64,000 nucleotides of DNA, taken from positions 387,289 to 451,288 of the forward strand of contig NZ_FNWE01000002.1 in the NCBI RefSeq assembly GCF_900104645.1, in the 5' to 3' direction. How positions within the stretch are numbered: the stretch's first letter is position 1; each line of letters starts with the position of its first letter. Below are positions 10,983 to 20,824 of the stretch, in pieces. A program made the position numbers and the translations under genes. Under the pieces are notes generated by a model. It was not told where the DNA came from. It made no database searches and saw nothing but the letters and a program-made list of their open reading frames with translations. This DNA comes from Alterileibacterium massiliense. Its GTDB lineage: Bacteria; Bacillota; Clostridia; Peptostreptococcales; Anaerovoracaceae.

Positions 10983-11001
10983 ATCTTTAATAGAGGAAGC
11001 G

Positions 11002-14000
11002 ATGATAAGACTTTTCGCCGGAAGAGAAAATCTAGACAAGGAAAAATTCGTTTATGAAAATATTGAAGGAGAAGCGGTAGTTATTGTCCCTGATCAGTAT
11101 ACTGTTGTTTCGGAAGAACAGGCAATTAAGTATACGGGAGATACCTGCCTTTTTGATATTGAAATTTTCGGAATGAATAGGCTCGGGCTTAGAATACTAA
11201 GAGAAAAGGGAATGGAAAACATGGATGCTCTAGACAAGTATGGACGGCATCTTATCTTGACACGCATAATAAATGAGAAATCAGGCGAGCTTGATATATT
11301 CAAAAAAAGTGCAAAAATGCCAGCATTTATACAGATGATAAATGATTTTATATCTGACTGTAAAAGGCAAAATATTAGCCCGAGTGACTTGAAAGAAACA
11401 TTCAGAGATGAAGAAATTGACAATCTTTTAAAAGGAAAGTTAGGAGAGATAATCAATATCTACGAAGAATATGAAAAAGAAATTTCAGGTAAATATAATG
11501 ACAATGAGGATTACATATCGAAATATGTTGAGAGCATTTCAGAATCGAAATTTATAAAGAATAAGGCGGCCTGGATATATGGATTTGACAGCATAACGCC
11601 GAAATTTCTATCGGCGATTATAGAACTTGCGAAGTATTCTAGGGGAGTTAACATAATAATAAATGAAAGCAATTTCGGGCTTGATGGCATTATGACCGGC
11701 ATGATAATGAAATCTGCGGATATGAATGGTGTACCTTATGAATATCAAAAAATTGGAAGCGAGTATCTGCTCGAAAAATCCTTTGATATATCGAAAATTG
11801 AAGAAGTTCTTTTTTCAAAAAATGCCCTTTACGATGGTATAAAAATTGGTACCAAAGGAGGCATTAAAATAGTCGAATCGGCAAATCCATATTATGAAGC
11901 GGAAAACGCAGCCGCATACATTGTAAAGCTGATAAGAGATGAGGGATACAGGCTTAAAGACATTGCTATCATAGCTAATGAAGAAAAGGAGATGCAATCC
12001 ATAATCAAGAGGACATTTAGCGAATATGGGCTCGATGTATTCTCCGATTCTAGGGATAAGATAACAGGAAATCCCGCAGTAATCTTTGTAATAAGCTTAT
12101 TAAAAAGCGTCAAGAGTGGAATTAATACTGCCGAAATAATTAATATTTTAAAGTCAGGAATTAGCGGATTTTCAGAAGATGAAGTCCTCTTAATGGATTC
12201 ATATCTTCATAAGTATAGGATAAGGGGAAATGCTTGGAGGAAACCTTTTAAATATGGAGATTTTGAATATGGAGATGAGTTTAAAATCATAATTGACATC
12301 GAAAGACGCATATATGAAAAACTTGAAAAGCTGGAGAATATCATAGAAAATGCTCAAAATGTCGAAAGTTTCATCTCTGATTTTTCAACATATCTCGATG
12401 AAGAATGGAATTATACGGATAATGTTAAGGATATGATTAAAAATCTCGAAGATTCAAGCAACAATTCTGGAGCTCAAATTGTCGGAGGAAGTTACGAGGC
12501 AATTTATAAGGTTTTAGATCAAATTAAGGTGATAATGAGAGATGATGAGTTTGACATCAAATCATTTATAGAGCTTTATGAAACTGGTATAGTCGAAGTT
12601 GAGATTGCGAATATTCCGCCTGCAAGAGATCAGCTGCCGGTAGGAACTCTTATAAGGACAAGGCCTGCCAATATAAAGGCTGTCGTAATGCTAGGAGCTA
12701 ATGAGGGAATACTACCTTTATCTAAAGAGCCGGAAGGACTGTTTTCGATAGATGAAAAAAAATATTTCAAAAAAAAGGAAATAAAGCTTGGGACATTAGA
12801 TGACATCAAGGAACTTGAAGAAAAGGTCGCACTTTATAGAATCCTATCTAAGCCGTCGGAAAGATTATATATAAGCTATTCGCTATCAAGCATATCAGGC
12901 GAGGATAGAAAAGCGTCGTCATTTGTTAACGAGATATGCGATTTGTTTGATATAGAAATTGAGAAAGACATCGTTACCAGAGGATTTGGCCTTGATTTAG
13001 TTCAGGGAAGACAGGAATCCCTTAGGCATATGATGAACTATTTAAATAATAGAGCGATGCCTGATAAGAATAAGGAAGAAGAAAGGGATATGATAAGCTC
13101 TTCCCTTTTAGCGTGGTATGAGAAAAATGAACCAAGCACTGCAAAAACCCTTAGAGCTGTAGCTTCTAGTGACAATAAAATGAAGAATCTAAATTCTTCC
13201 CTAATAACATCTCTATATGGAAGAAAAAATAAGGACATAGTATTAAGTGCGAGCAAGATGGAGAGATTTAAATATTGCCCATTTAGATATTTTATTTCAT
13301 ATGGAATTAAGCCAAAGGAAGATAGGGAATTTTGTAGCGACTCAAGGGATATTGGAAATGTATTTCATGAGTGTATTATGCAGGTCAGCAGGAAACTCAT
13401 GGACGAGAGAGAGAAGTTTGGTGAAAAAATGTGCGTGCCTCCAAATAAAATGAACGAGTTAAAAATTATTAATGAAGAAATTCCTGAAAACGGGAGAGCT
13501 AATGAAAATGAGAGAGCTAATGAAAATAAGGAAATTAATGAAATAGATACAAGAGAGCTTGTGCATAAGGAGCTTATAAATATTTCAGAAAGCCACAGAG
13601 GAGGAATATTCTCAAGCGATAAGTCAGAGGAGTACAGGCTTAGCAGGATTGAGGATCTATGCACAAAAGCGGTAAAAGAACTCATGAAACAGCTCTTAGA
13701 TGATGAACTTATGGAGGCATTTTTTGAAGAACCTTTTTCAAATAGAGAAGGAGCTAGGTATAAACCGATAGAACTCGAGGTCGATGATAGAAAGGTCTAT
13801 GTCGAGGGTAAGATAGACAGGGTAGATTATCTGAAAGAAGATGGAGTGCGTGTCGTCGATTATAAAACGGGCAAGGAAAAGGTATCCATTGATAAGATGA
13901 AAGGTGGATACAAGATTCAGCTAATGGTATACCTTGAGAGCGTTATAGATGAAAAGCACACGCCTGATGGAATTTTTTACTTCAATATTTCGGACGAATT

Positions 14001-14328
14001 AACGGAGCTTACGGATATTTCAAAAGATAAAGAGCAAGATACAATACAAAAAAATAAAGATAAAATTATGCTTGACGGTCTATATGTAGATGGCGAAAAT
14101 GGAGGAAAATCCTATGCCTCATCTAAGGGGATTTCAGAGGAGGAATTTAAGGAAATAAGGGAGAGCGTAAAAATAGCAATGAGAGATATTGCAAAGAAAA
14201 TAATAGATGGGGATATAAGCATAACTCCGGTAAAGACGACAAATAGCACAGAATGTACATACTGCGACTACAAAGCAATATGTAAATTTGATATATCAAA
14301 TGATGGAAATGAATATAATTATATTTAG
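11002..14328 (+). CDS. addB: ATP-dependent nuclease subunit B (AddB)
   Basis: 1108 residues matching AddB of the AddAB helicase-nuclease that processes double-strand breaks. Visible parts are an inactive UvrD-like N-terminal half and a C-terminal RecB-type nuclease with core VVDYKTG. An Fe-S site is formed by one Cys in FKYCPFRYF and a C-terminal cluster in ECTYCDYKAICKF. The N-terminus, LFAGRENLDKEKF, lacks the GxxxxGKT Walker A seen in B. subtilis AddB. A low-complexity insert near 830-855 is built from a short duplication (ENGRANENERANEN). addA, usually next to addB, is not in the window. Confidence 0.88.
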   Translation: MIRLFAGRENLDKEKFVYENIEGEAVVIVPDQYTVVSEEQAIKYTGDTCLFDIEIFGMNRLGLRILREKGMENMDALDKYGRHLILTRIINEKSGELDIFKKSAKMPAFIQMINDFISDCKRQNISPSDLKETFRDEEIDNLLKGKLGEIINIYEEYEKEISGKYNDNEDYISKYVESISESKFIKNKAAWIYGFDSITPKFLSAIIELAKYSRGVNIIINESNFGLDGIMTGMIMKSADMNGVPYEYQKIGSEYLLEKSFDISKIEEVLFSKNALYDGIKIGTKGGIKIVESANPYYEAENAAAYIVKLIRDEGYRLKDIAIIANEEKEMQSIIKRTFSEYGLDVFSDSRDKITGNPAVIFVISLLKSVKSGINTAEIINILKSGISGFSEDEVLLMDSYLHKYRIRGNAWRKPFKYGDFEYGDEFKIIIDIERRIYEKLEKLENIIENAQNVESFISDFSTYLDEEWNYTDNVKDMIKNLEDSSNNSGAQIVGGSYEAIYKVLDQIKVIMRDDEFDIKSFIELYETGIVEVEIANIPPARDQLPVGTLIRTRPANIKAVVMLGANEGILPLSKEPEGLFSIDEKKYFKKKEIKLGTLDDIKELEEKVALYRILSKPSERLYISYSLSSISGEDRKASSFVNEICDLFDIEIEKDIVTRGFGLDLVQGRQESLRHMMNYLNNRAMPDKNKEEERDMISSSLLAWYEKNEPSTAKTLRAVASSDNKMKNLNSSLITSLYGRKNKDIVLSASKMERFKYCPFRYFISYGIKPKEDREFCSDSRDIGNVFHECIMQVSRKLMDEREKFGEKMCVPPNKMNELKIINEEIPENGRANENERANENKEINEIDTRELVHKELINISESHRGGIFSSDKSEEYRLSRIEDLCTKAVKELMKQLLDDELMEAFFEEPFSNREGARYKPIELEVDDRKVYVEGKIDRVDYLKEDGVRVVDYKTGKEKVSIDKMKGGYKIQLMVYLESVIDEKHTPDGIFYFNISDELTELTDISKDKEQDTIQKNKDKIMLDGLYVDGENGGKSYASSKGISEEEFKEIRESVKIAMRDIAKKIIDGDISITPVKTTNSTECTYCDYKAICKFDISNDGNEYNYI

Positions 14329-14345
14329 GAAAGAGATGGATATAG

Positions 14346-15158
14346 GTGAAGCTGGGAATATCTTCAATTGCAAGCAGTAGCTCGGGAAACTCATATTTAA
14401 TATCAGATGGAAAGACGCACCTAATACTTGATGCGGGGGTTAGTTGCAAAAAAATATTGGGAACGATTGAATCTTACGGAATTGACAAAAGCTCGGTTAG
14501 CGGAATTTTTGTTACGCACGAGCATCTTGACCATGTCAAAAGCATTTCAACTCTGTCTGGGAAACTGGAAAATTCAAAAGTTTTCACATCAAAGGGAACT
14601 GCGTTTAGCTGCGAAAAATTTGAGAAGATACCCGAAAGAAAAATTGAATATTTGAAATCTCAGGATAGATTGATGAGCGGAGGAATTAGCATTAAAGCCT
14701 TTTCACTTTCCCATGATGCAAGTGAGCCTCTAGGATTTTCTTTTGCTTCAGAAGATACAAAGATTACAGTTGTGACCGATACTGGAATTGTTACAGATGA
14801 GATATTTGAGGAAATTAAGACCTCAGATGTGGTGGTTATGGAAGCAAATCACGAGGTAAATATTTTGCAATATGGACCATATCCATACCAGCTAAAGAGA
14901 AGAATTCTTAGCGACAAGGGACATCTGTCAAATGTATCAGCGGGTGAGATTATAACGAATGCGATAGAAGCGAGAAAATCTAGCGGAATGGGAAAGATGA
15001 AAATCCTGCTCGCTCACTTAAGTACGACAAATAATACTCCGGATCAGGCAAGGCTTACTGTATCAAATATACTTGAGGAAAATGGAATACACGAGGGAAA
15101 AGATTTTGCACTTGGAGTGGCACTAAAGGATAGAATTTCAGCTATGATTTATGGTTAG
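14346..15158 (+). CDS. MBL-fold metallohydrolase (WalJ/YycJ-like)
   Basis: A 270-residue metallo-beta-lactamase-fold hydrolase. The metal motif HEHLDH places His58, His60, Asp62 and His63; later ligands appear in SLSHDA, VVTDTG and LLAHLS. The SSSSGNSY start and LDAGVS match the WalJ/YycJ branch, linked in Firmicutes to coordination of wall and DNA replication, though often with WalRK, which is absent here. It precedes rlmH, as it commonly does in Firmicutes. The start is GTG with AGGAAAGAG about 9 nt upstream. Confidence 0.88.
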   Translation: MKLGISSIASSSSGNSYLISDGKTHLILDAGVSCKKILGTIESYGIDKSSVSGIFVTHEHLDHVKSISTLSGKLENSKVFTSKGTAFSCEKFEKIPERKIEYLKSQDRLMSGGISIKAFSLSHDASEPLGFSFASEDTKITVVTDTGIVTDEIFEEIKTSDVVVMEANHEVNILQYGPYPYQLKRRILSDKGHLSNVSAGEIITNAIEARKSSGMGKMKILLAHLSTTNNTPDQARLTVSNILEENGIHEGKDFALGVALKDRISAMIYG

Positions 15159-15163
15159 GTGAT

Positions 15164-15643
15164 ATGAATATAAGGATTATTTGCATAGGAAAACTAAAGG
15201 AGAAATATTGGCAAGATGCGAGCAATGAATATATCAAACGCCTTAAACCATTTTGTAATATTGAGATAGTGGAGTTAAAAGAATATAAAATTACGAAGAA
15301 CCCGTCGCCCAAAGACGAAGAGATTGTTAAGATAAAAGAGGGCGAAGCAATTCTTTCAAAGATTAAAGATGGAGATTATGTTATCTCACTTGAAATATTA
15401 GGGAAGCAGATTTCATCAGAGATGATGGCTGAAAAGCTGATAGGAATAACGAATCAAGGATATAGCGATTTTGACTTCGTGATAGGCGGGAACTTAGGGC
15501 TCTCAGATGAGGTTAGCAAAAGAGCAAATTTCAAGTTGTCATTTTCACTTATGACATTTCCGCATCAGATGATGAGGATAATACTGCTTGAGCAGATATA
15601 TAGAAGCTTTATGATTAACAAGGGAACTTCGTACCACAAATAA
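15164..15643 (+). CDS. rlmH: 23S rRNA pseudouridine-1915 N3-methyltransferase RlmH
   Basis: 159 residues, the normal family length. The SPOUT-type SAM-binding knot is FVIGGNLGLSDEV (105-117), followed by LSFSLMTFPHQMMR and the characteristic C-terminus ending YHK. RlmH methylates pseudouridine 1915 in helix 69 of 23S rRNA. The ATG follows AGGTGAT closely, 5 nt after the upstream stop, so it is co-transcribed with the hydrolase. Confidence 0.96.
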   Translation: MNIRIICIGKLKEKYWQDASNEYIKRLKPFCNIEIVELKEYKITKNPSPKDEEIVKIKEGEAILSKIKDGDYVISLEILGKQISSEMMAEKLIGITNQGYSDFDFVIGGNLGLSDEVSKRANFKLSFSLMTFPHQMMRIILLEQIYRSFMINKGTSYHK

Positions 15644-15769
15644 TTTTAATATGAGAATATTAGATTTAGGAGAATATTGAATTTTAACTAGAGTGTACTA
15701 GAGAATAAGTAATCATATAACGATTGTATATAAGTAATTAGCATTTTTTAGCTCAGGAAAGGAGACAAG

Positions 15770-15967
15770 GTGGCAACTTACGATAGTAATAAAAGGCAAA
15801 AGGAAGAGAAAATAAAAAAGAGAAAGAATGATAATAAAGAAATGGAGGCAGAAAATGGTAAAACCAAAGGCAGAGGGAGCTTGGCTGCTAAAATCGTTGT
15901 AATAGCCTTAATTGTTATGATGGGCACCTTTTTCTTGCTCAGCAATTTAGCCTATTTATTGAATTAA
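15770..15967 (+). CDS. Small single-pass membrane protein, unknown function
   Basis: 65 residues: a very basic hydrophilic first half (KRQKEEKIKKRKND) and a Gly-containing link, then one hydrophobic helix of about 25 residues at the C-terminus. The GTG start has a strong AAAGGAG 5 nt upstream (15758-15764), which supports real translation. It lies alone between rlmH and the V-ATPase operon. The layout suggests a tail-anchored membrane protein with a cytoplasmic basic domain. I do not recognise a family. Confidence 0.7.
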   Translation: MATYDSNKRQKEEKIKKRKNDNKEMEAENGKTKGRGSLAAKIVVIALIVMMGTFFLLSNLAYLLN

Positions 15968-16021
15968 TGAAGAATAAGTGTAAATATAAACAAGAAGATT
16001 TCAATTGTACGCGATAAATTG

Positions 16022-16030
16022 TGTTATAAT
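16022..16030 (+). promoter_or_regulatory. Extended -10 promoter of the V-ATPase operon
   Basis: TGTTATAAT matches TGn-TATAAT exactly, 57 bases before the first operon ATG. The -35 is weak (TCAATT at 18 bp), as is usual for extended -10 promoters. Confidence 0.55.
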
Positions 16031-16087
16031 ATTTAGAATTAATATGGTAAACTGAGGTTCTATTTCATATAGAAAAGGAGATGACCC

Positions 16088-16414
16088 ATGTCGATAGAAA
16101 GTGTTGAGAGGGTAAAAGAAGCTGAGCTAAAGGCAGAAGAGATTAAAAAAAATGCTGAGGAAAAGGCTAAGGAGATAATTTCTGATGCAAGAAAAGAAGC
16201 AAGGCAGATAATTGAAAAAGCTGGAATCGATGCTGATATTAAGCATAAAGAGATAATAGAGGAAGCAGAGAAAAGAGCAGAAGTGCTCTATAAGGAAAAA
16301 ATAGATAATGAGCGTGAGAAATGCTTGAAGATTAAGGCAGATGGTAGAGAACATATTGGTCAAGCGATTGATGTCATAGTAAGAAAGGTAGTGAATCCGG
16401 ATGGCAATTGTTAA
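16088..16414 (+). CDS. ntpF: V/A-type ATPase subunit G/H (peripheral stalk)
   Basis: A 108-residue, almost fully charged helical protein rich in Glu, Lys and Ala, with heptad-like spacing through about residue 90. It matches the stator stalk coiled-coil subunit that pairs with subunit E (NtpF in Enterococcus). AAAAGGAG precedes the ATG. It is the first gene of the nine-gene operon, and its last 14 bases overlap ntpI. Confidence 0.87.
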   Translation: MSIESVERVKEAELKAEEIKKNAEEKAKEIISDARKEARQIIEKAGIDADIKHKEIIEEAEKRAEVLYKEKIDNEREKCLKIKADGREHIGQAIDVIVRKVVNPDGNC

Positions 16415-18383
16415 GATGCACAAGGTGTCTGTCATTGGAATGATCGATGAAAGACAATCCATACTTGACGATTTAATGGATCTCGGAGTTGTCGAAATAT
16501 CAAATGGAACTCTTAAGCTCCAAAATAAAGAGTGGAGCAGGCTTGTTACGCAAGACGGTGACGAGGGTGTATCGAGAGAACTTGAGAGAAGGCAATCCGA
16601 TGCCGATTTTGCAATAGAAGTACTGCAAAAGCACGCAAAACTAAAGGCACCGCTATTCTCGGTAAGAGAGAAGATAAGTAGAAAAGTTGAAAAGGACAAA
16701 TATGCTTTTGAGCAAGAATATCAAGAGGAAGTAGAGAAAATACTTGGACTTGATTTAAAATTGCAAGAAGCTCATGCAGAGGTGAACGAGGCAAATGCGA
16801 AGATAATGGGACTTAGACCTTGGGAGGAATATGACCTACCTCTTGAGATGAGAGAAACAAAGAATCTGAGCATAAAGCTTGGAACTCTGCCACCCCTAGG
16901 AGACCCTTCTGATATTGAAGGTGAACTTGATTCTCAGGGATTTAGTGCAAAGATAACCGAAATAGCAAGGGATAAACAGCAGACATATGTCTATATTCTA
17001 TATTTCAAGGCAGATGAAGATGGAGTATGGGATATAATTAGAAAAAATGGTTTTTCTGAACACAGCTTTGATAATTATGAGGGAACTCCCGCAGAAAACA
17101 TTGAAAGCCTGAAGAATCAGATTGAAAAGGCTCGTGAAAAGCAGGAGGGAATTTCCTTAGAGATAGCTGATGAAGCAAGCCGTATTGATGACATAAAGCT
17201 ATATCGCGATCTGCTTCAGATAAGGATAGACAAATCAAAGGTTAGGAGCAATTTACTAAATACCGAAAGAGCCTTTCACTTTGACGGCTGGGTTCCTGTG
17301 GTTGCTGAAAAAGAGGTGTCTTTGCTTCTTGATAAATACACCTGTGCATATGAGTTTGAAGAACCTAGAGAAGATGATAATGATATACCTGTACAATTTA
17401 AAAATAAGGGAATCTTCTCATCGGCGGAGTTCATAACAAGACTCTATTCACTTCCAAATCCCCACGAGGTTGACCCTACATCGATCTTTACATTCTTCTA
17501 CATATTATTCTTCGGAATGATGTTCGGAGATGTGGGGTATGGACTAATAATAATGATTGCAACAGCGATTTTGCTCAAAAAAGGCAAGGTCGAGGGATCA
17601 GCCAAAAAGCTCATGCACATACTATTTTACAGTGGTATATCGAGCGTTTTCTGGGGAGTAATGTTCGGAAGTTATTTCGGAGATGCGATTCCTGTAGTCG
17701 CTAAGACTTTCTTTAACAAGACGATTATAATAAAACCTCTCTGGCTTGACCCTGGTAAATCTGCGATGCTATTTCTCATGGTATCCTGCGGACTTGGAAT
17801 TTTACATTTATTCGTAGGAATGGGAATAGATGCATATGAGAAGATTAGGTCAGGAAAGGTTCTATCTGCAATCAATGATGATTTCGCTTGGTACTTGATT
17901 GTACTAGGTGCGGTCGGAACGCTTTTCGGAAAGATGCTTAATCCATCGGTTCCTAAGGCAGGGAAGGTGATGCTAATAGCCGGATTAATAATGGCAATCA
18001 TACTTCCATTCTTTATCAACAAAGGAATTGGTAAGGCAATAGGCTTATGGAATATATACAGCGGTCTGACAGGAAATCTTTCAGATATACTATCATATTC
18101 GAGATTGCTAGGACTTGGACTTGCATCAACATCAATAGCTCAGGTATTCAATTTCCTCGCCTCCATGGGAGGAAAGAGCGTGGTCGGAGTGATAATGTTC
18201 ATCTTGATATTTACATTAGGACATACGCTTAACTTTGCGATTAACGCACTTGGAGCCTTTGTTCACAGTTGCAGGCTTCAGTTTGTAGAATTCTTTGGTA
18301 AATTTTATGAAGGTGGAGGAAGAGAATTTACACCTTTTGAAAAAAATACAAAATATATTAAAGTGGTTGAGGAGGAAAAGTAA
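16401..18383 (+). CDS. ntpI: V/A-type ATPase subunit I (membrane stator, a-like)
   Basis: 660 residues. The first ~340 are hydrophilic with long helical stretches, forming the cytoplasmic arm. The rest holds about seven to eight membrane helices, beginning at the TSIFTFFYILFFGMMFGDVG block. The conserved motif LSYSRLLGLGLAS near 560 should contribute the channel arginine that faces the rotor ring. The subunit carries the ion half-channels. Confidence 0.95.
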   Translation: MAIVKMHKVSVIGMIDERQSILDDLMDLGVVEISNGTLKLQNKEWSRLVTQDGDEGVSRELERRQSDADFAIEVLQKHAKLKAPLFSVREKISRKVEKDKYAFEQEYQEEVEKILGLDLKLQEAHAEVNEANAKIMGLRPWEEYDLPLEMRETKNLSIKLGTLPPLGDPSDIEGELDSQGFSAKITEIARDKQQTYVYILYFKADEDGVWDIIRKNGFSEHSFDNYEGTPAENIESLKNQIEKAREKQEGISLEIADEASRIDDIKLYRDLLQIRIDKSKVRSNLLNTERAFHFDGWVPVVAEKEVSLLLDKYTCAYEFEEPREDDNDIPVQFKNKGIFSSAEFITRLYSLPNPHEVDPTSIFTFFYILFFGMMFGDVGYGLIIMIATAILLKKGKVEGSAKKLMHILFYSGISSVFWGVMFGSYFGDAIPVVAKTFFNKTIIIKPLWLDPGKSAMLFLMVSCGLGILHLFVGMGIDAYEKIRSGKVLSAINDDFAWYLIVLGAVGTLFGKMLNPSVPKAGKVMLIAGLIMAIILPFFINKGIGKAIGLWNIYSGLTGNLSDILSYSRLLGLGLASTSIAQVFNFLASMGGKSVVGVIMFILIFTLGHTLNFAINALGAFVHSCRLQFVEFFGKFYEGGGREFTPFEKNTKYIKVVEEEK

Positions 18384-18384
18384 T

Positions 18385-18858
18385 ATGGAATTAGGAGTAG
18401 CATTGGCTATATTAGGAGCCGCAATTGCAACATGTGCAGGAGTTGGAAGTGCTATCGGAGTAGGAATTGCAGGTGAGGCTGCTGACGGAGTTATGTCTAC
18501 GGACAAGGTGAGCTTCGGTTCAACCCTCGTACTACAGGCATTGCCTGGTACTCAGGGAATTTACGGAATGGTTATTGCAATAATGATTTTGGTAAAAATT
18601 GGAGTTCTAAGTGGAAATATTCTTGATGTAACTACAAGTCAGGGTCTTTCACTTTTCTTCGCAGGACTTCCTATTGGAATAGTAGGAATTTTATCTGGAA
18701 TTTTCCAAGGTAGAGCTGCAGCGTCGGGAATTATGCTCCTTTCTAAAAAGGAAGGAAGACTTGGTAATGCAATTATTTACGCAGTAATGGTAGAAACATA
18801 TGCAATTCTAGCATTTATCATCTCTTTCCTTATGTACAACGGAATTAAGATAGGCTAA
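18385..18858 (+). CDS. ntpK: V/A-type ATPase subunit K, proteolipid rotor ring
   Basis: 157 residues forming two tandem hairpins (four membrane helices). The ATG at 18385 follows GAGGAGG; an upstream in-frame start at 18295 would lie inside ntpI and is unlikely. The first hairpin has LPGTQG (Leu53, Thr56, Gln57). The second has FQG (Gln108) and METYAILAF (Glu137). These match the Na+-coordinating set of Enterococcus hirae NtpK (Leu61, Thr64, Gln65, Gln110, Glu139), so Na+ coupling is likely. Confidence 0.96.
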   Translation: MELGVALAILGAAIATCAGVGSAIGVGIAGEAADGVMSTDKVSFGSTLVLQALPGTQGIYGMVIAIMILVKIGVLSGNILDVTTSQGLSLFFAGLPIGIVGILSGIFQGRAAASGIMLLSKKEGRLGNAIIYAVMVETYAILAFIISFLMYNGIKIG

Positions 18859-18883
18859 GAGTGTTGCAGAAAGGAACTTATAG

Positions 18884-19450
18884 ATGAGTATTAACTCCAT
18901 TTTAAAAAGAATAGAAGACGAGGCGAGTGCGTACTCTGAACAAAGCCTTAAAGATGCAGAGGAAGAAAGAAATAAGATTCTCGATGAGGCAAATAGAGAG
19001 GCTGGAAGAATTAAGGATAAGAGAAGGGTAGCTTCAAAAAAAGAAGCTGAACAGATAATTCTCAGAAATAATTCCGTTGCAGGACTTGATTCCAGGCAGA
19101 TGGCTCTTCAAGCAAAGCAGGAACTCATCAAAGAAAGCTTCGACGGTGCGGTAGAATACATAAGAAATCTAGATGCAGATGATTATGTGAATTTTATAGA
19201 AAAGCAGGTAGAACCTTTCAAGAATCAGACAGGAGAAGTTCTCATTTCCTCTCATGACAGGCATAGATATGGTGCCAGAGTTATGGAAAAGCTTGAGGGT
19301 ACAAAGCTCAAATTAAGCGATGATGTGGCTGATATAAAAGGTGGCTGCATAATTAAATGTGGAAATATTTCTTATAACGCCTCGATAGAAGAAATCATAG
19401 AAAGCGATAAGACCAATATTATGAGAGAGATCTCAGACTTATTATTTTAG
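18884..19450 (+). CDS. ntpE: V/A-type ATPase subunit E (peripheral stalk)
   Basis: 188 residues. A charged N-terminal helix of about 70 residues forms the stalk with the G/H subunit. The globular C-terminal part (about 100-188), with the family block DIKGGCIIKCGNISYNAS, caps the AB hexamer. AAAGGAA precedes the ATG by 10 nt, and 25 nt separate it from ntpK. Confidence 0.92.
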   Translation: MSINSILKRIEDEASAYSEQSLKDAEEERNKILDEANREAGRIKDKRRVASKKEAEQIILRNNSVAGLDSRQMALQAKQELIKESFDGAVEYIRNLDADDYVNFIEKQVEPFKNQTGEVLISSHDRHRYGARVMEKLEGTKLKLSDDVADIKGGCIIKCGNISYNASIEEIIESDKTNIMREISDLLF

Positions 19451-19509
19451 CTCGCTATTCTAAAGATTATTCTAATGCTTGCAAATAAATTGAAAGGAGG
19501 CGTGCATAA

Positions 19510-20499
19510 TTGACTGATTATATATATGCGACCGCTTGCATCAGGAGCATGGAAGACAAGCTAATCAAAGAAGAGCAATTTGATCAGCTTGTAGAGATGA
19601 ACAATGCAGATGACATATTTAAGATTCTTGAGAATGCAGGTTATGGTGGAGAAGATGGGCATTTTGATATAGATAATTATGAAAAAAAGCTTGGCGAAAA
19701 ATCAAAATACCTTGTTAATTACATAAAAGAACTTTCAGATGATGAAGTATTTGATATATTTTCTATTCCATCTGACTACCATAATATAAAAGTCATCTTA
19801 AAAGGTGAAGCACTGGGACTTAAAAGACCTGATATATTGCTTAATACAGGAACTGTCCCACCTAGCGACATGGTTAGATATGTCAACGAGAGAGATGAGA
19901 TCAATCTAACAGAGAATATGCTAAAGGCTGTAAATGATGCAATCGATAATCATGCAAGGACCAAAGATCCTCAGATTATAGACCTTGTGTGCGATAAATA
20001 TTGTTATATAGAAATAAGCGAAATTGCTAAGAGAAGTGGCAATGATTTTATTGAGGGATACATATCCCTTTTGATAGACACCCTCAACTTTAAGACCTGC
20101 ATGAGAGCTAGAATGATGGGTAAGGAGTGGCCATTTTTCTCAGAGCTTTATATTCCGAATGGAAATATTGATGAGAAGGTATTTATAGATAGCTTTGATG
20201 ACGATTTGACGCAGATAGCAGAACGCTTTTCACCATATGAGATTTATGAGGTAGCTCTTAAGGGGCTTGCTCGCCTTGATAACACGGGCAGTTTCACACT
20301 TCTCGAAAAGCTTTGCGATGATGTTTTAATAAAATACATAAGAAAAGCCGGTTTTAAGACCTTTGGCATTGAAGCATTATTTGCTTACATGGTATCAGCA
20401 CAGATGGAGATAAAGAGCGTAAGAATTCTCATCACGGGAAAACTCGCCGGAATGGAGCCGGCACTTATTAAAGAGAGGCTTAGGTTGGCTTATGAATAA
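19510..20499 (+). CDS. ntpC: V/A-type ATPase subunit C (d-like, rotor cap)
   Basis: 329 residues, mostly helical, with three similar helical bundles; this is the funnel between central stalk and K ring. The N-terminal block TDYIYATACIRSMEDKL is typical of the family. The TTG start follows a perfect GAAAGGAGG by 9 nt. Its last 8 bases overlap the next gene. Confidence 0.94.
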   Translation: MTDYIYATACIRSMEDKLIKEEQFDQLVEMNNADDIFKILENAGYGGEDGHFDIDNYEKKLGEKSKYLVNYIKELSDDEVFDIFSIPSDYHNIKVILKGEALGLKRPDILLNTGTVPPSDMVRYVNERDEINLTENMLKAVNDAIDNHARTKDPQIIDLVCDKYCYIEISEIAKRSGNDFIEGYISLLIDTLNFKTCMRARMMGKEWPFFSELYIPNGNIDEKVFIDSFDDDLTQIAERFSPYEIYEVALKGLARLDNTGSFTLLEKLCDDVLIKYIRKAGFKTFGIEALFAYMVSAQMEIKSVRILITGKLAGMEPALIKERLRLAYE

Positions 20500-20812
20500 A
20501 ATCGGTATAATTGGAGATGCCGACAGCGTAATAGGATTCAAGGCTTTCGGACTCGACGCATTTACTTGCAGAACAGGAAATGAAGCTTCCGAAATACTTC
20601 ACAGTATAATAAAGGAAGACTATGGAATTATCTTCATTACGGAAAAACTTTATAAGGAAATAGAGGATGAAGTAGGAAGATATGAGGATTTAATGATTCC
20701 GGCAATTGTTTCAATTCCAGGTAGAGAGGGAAGTCAAGGAACAGGACTTTCAAATATTAAGAGAGCCGTGGAAAAAGCAGTTGGCGTAGATATATTATTT
20801 GGTGATAAATAG
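20492..20812 (+). CDS. ntpG: V/A-type ATPase subunit F (central stalk)
   Basis: 106 residues with the short Rossmann-like fold of subunit F: KIGIIGDADSVIGFKAFG at the start and the IIFITEKLY strand in the middle. Subunit F binds subunit D in the central rotor (NtpG in Enterococcus naming). The ATG lies inside the ntpC end, which suggests coupled translation. Confidence 0.94.
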   Translation: MNKIGIIGDADSVIGFKAFGLDAFTCRTGNEASEILHSIIKEDYGIIFITEKLYKEIEDEVGRYEDLMIPAIVSIPGREGSQGTGLSNIKRAVEKAVGVDILFGDK

Positions 20813-20824
20813 GGGGTAATGAGT

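Noticed and set aside
16127-16699. 190-codon minus-strand open frame
   Set aside because: Antisense to ntpF and ntpI; composition (Ser, Phe, Leu, Cys) is typical of a shadow frame.
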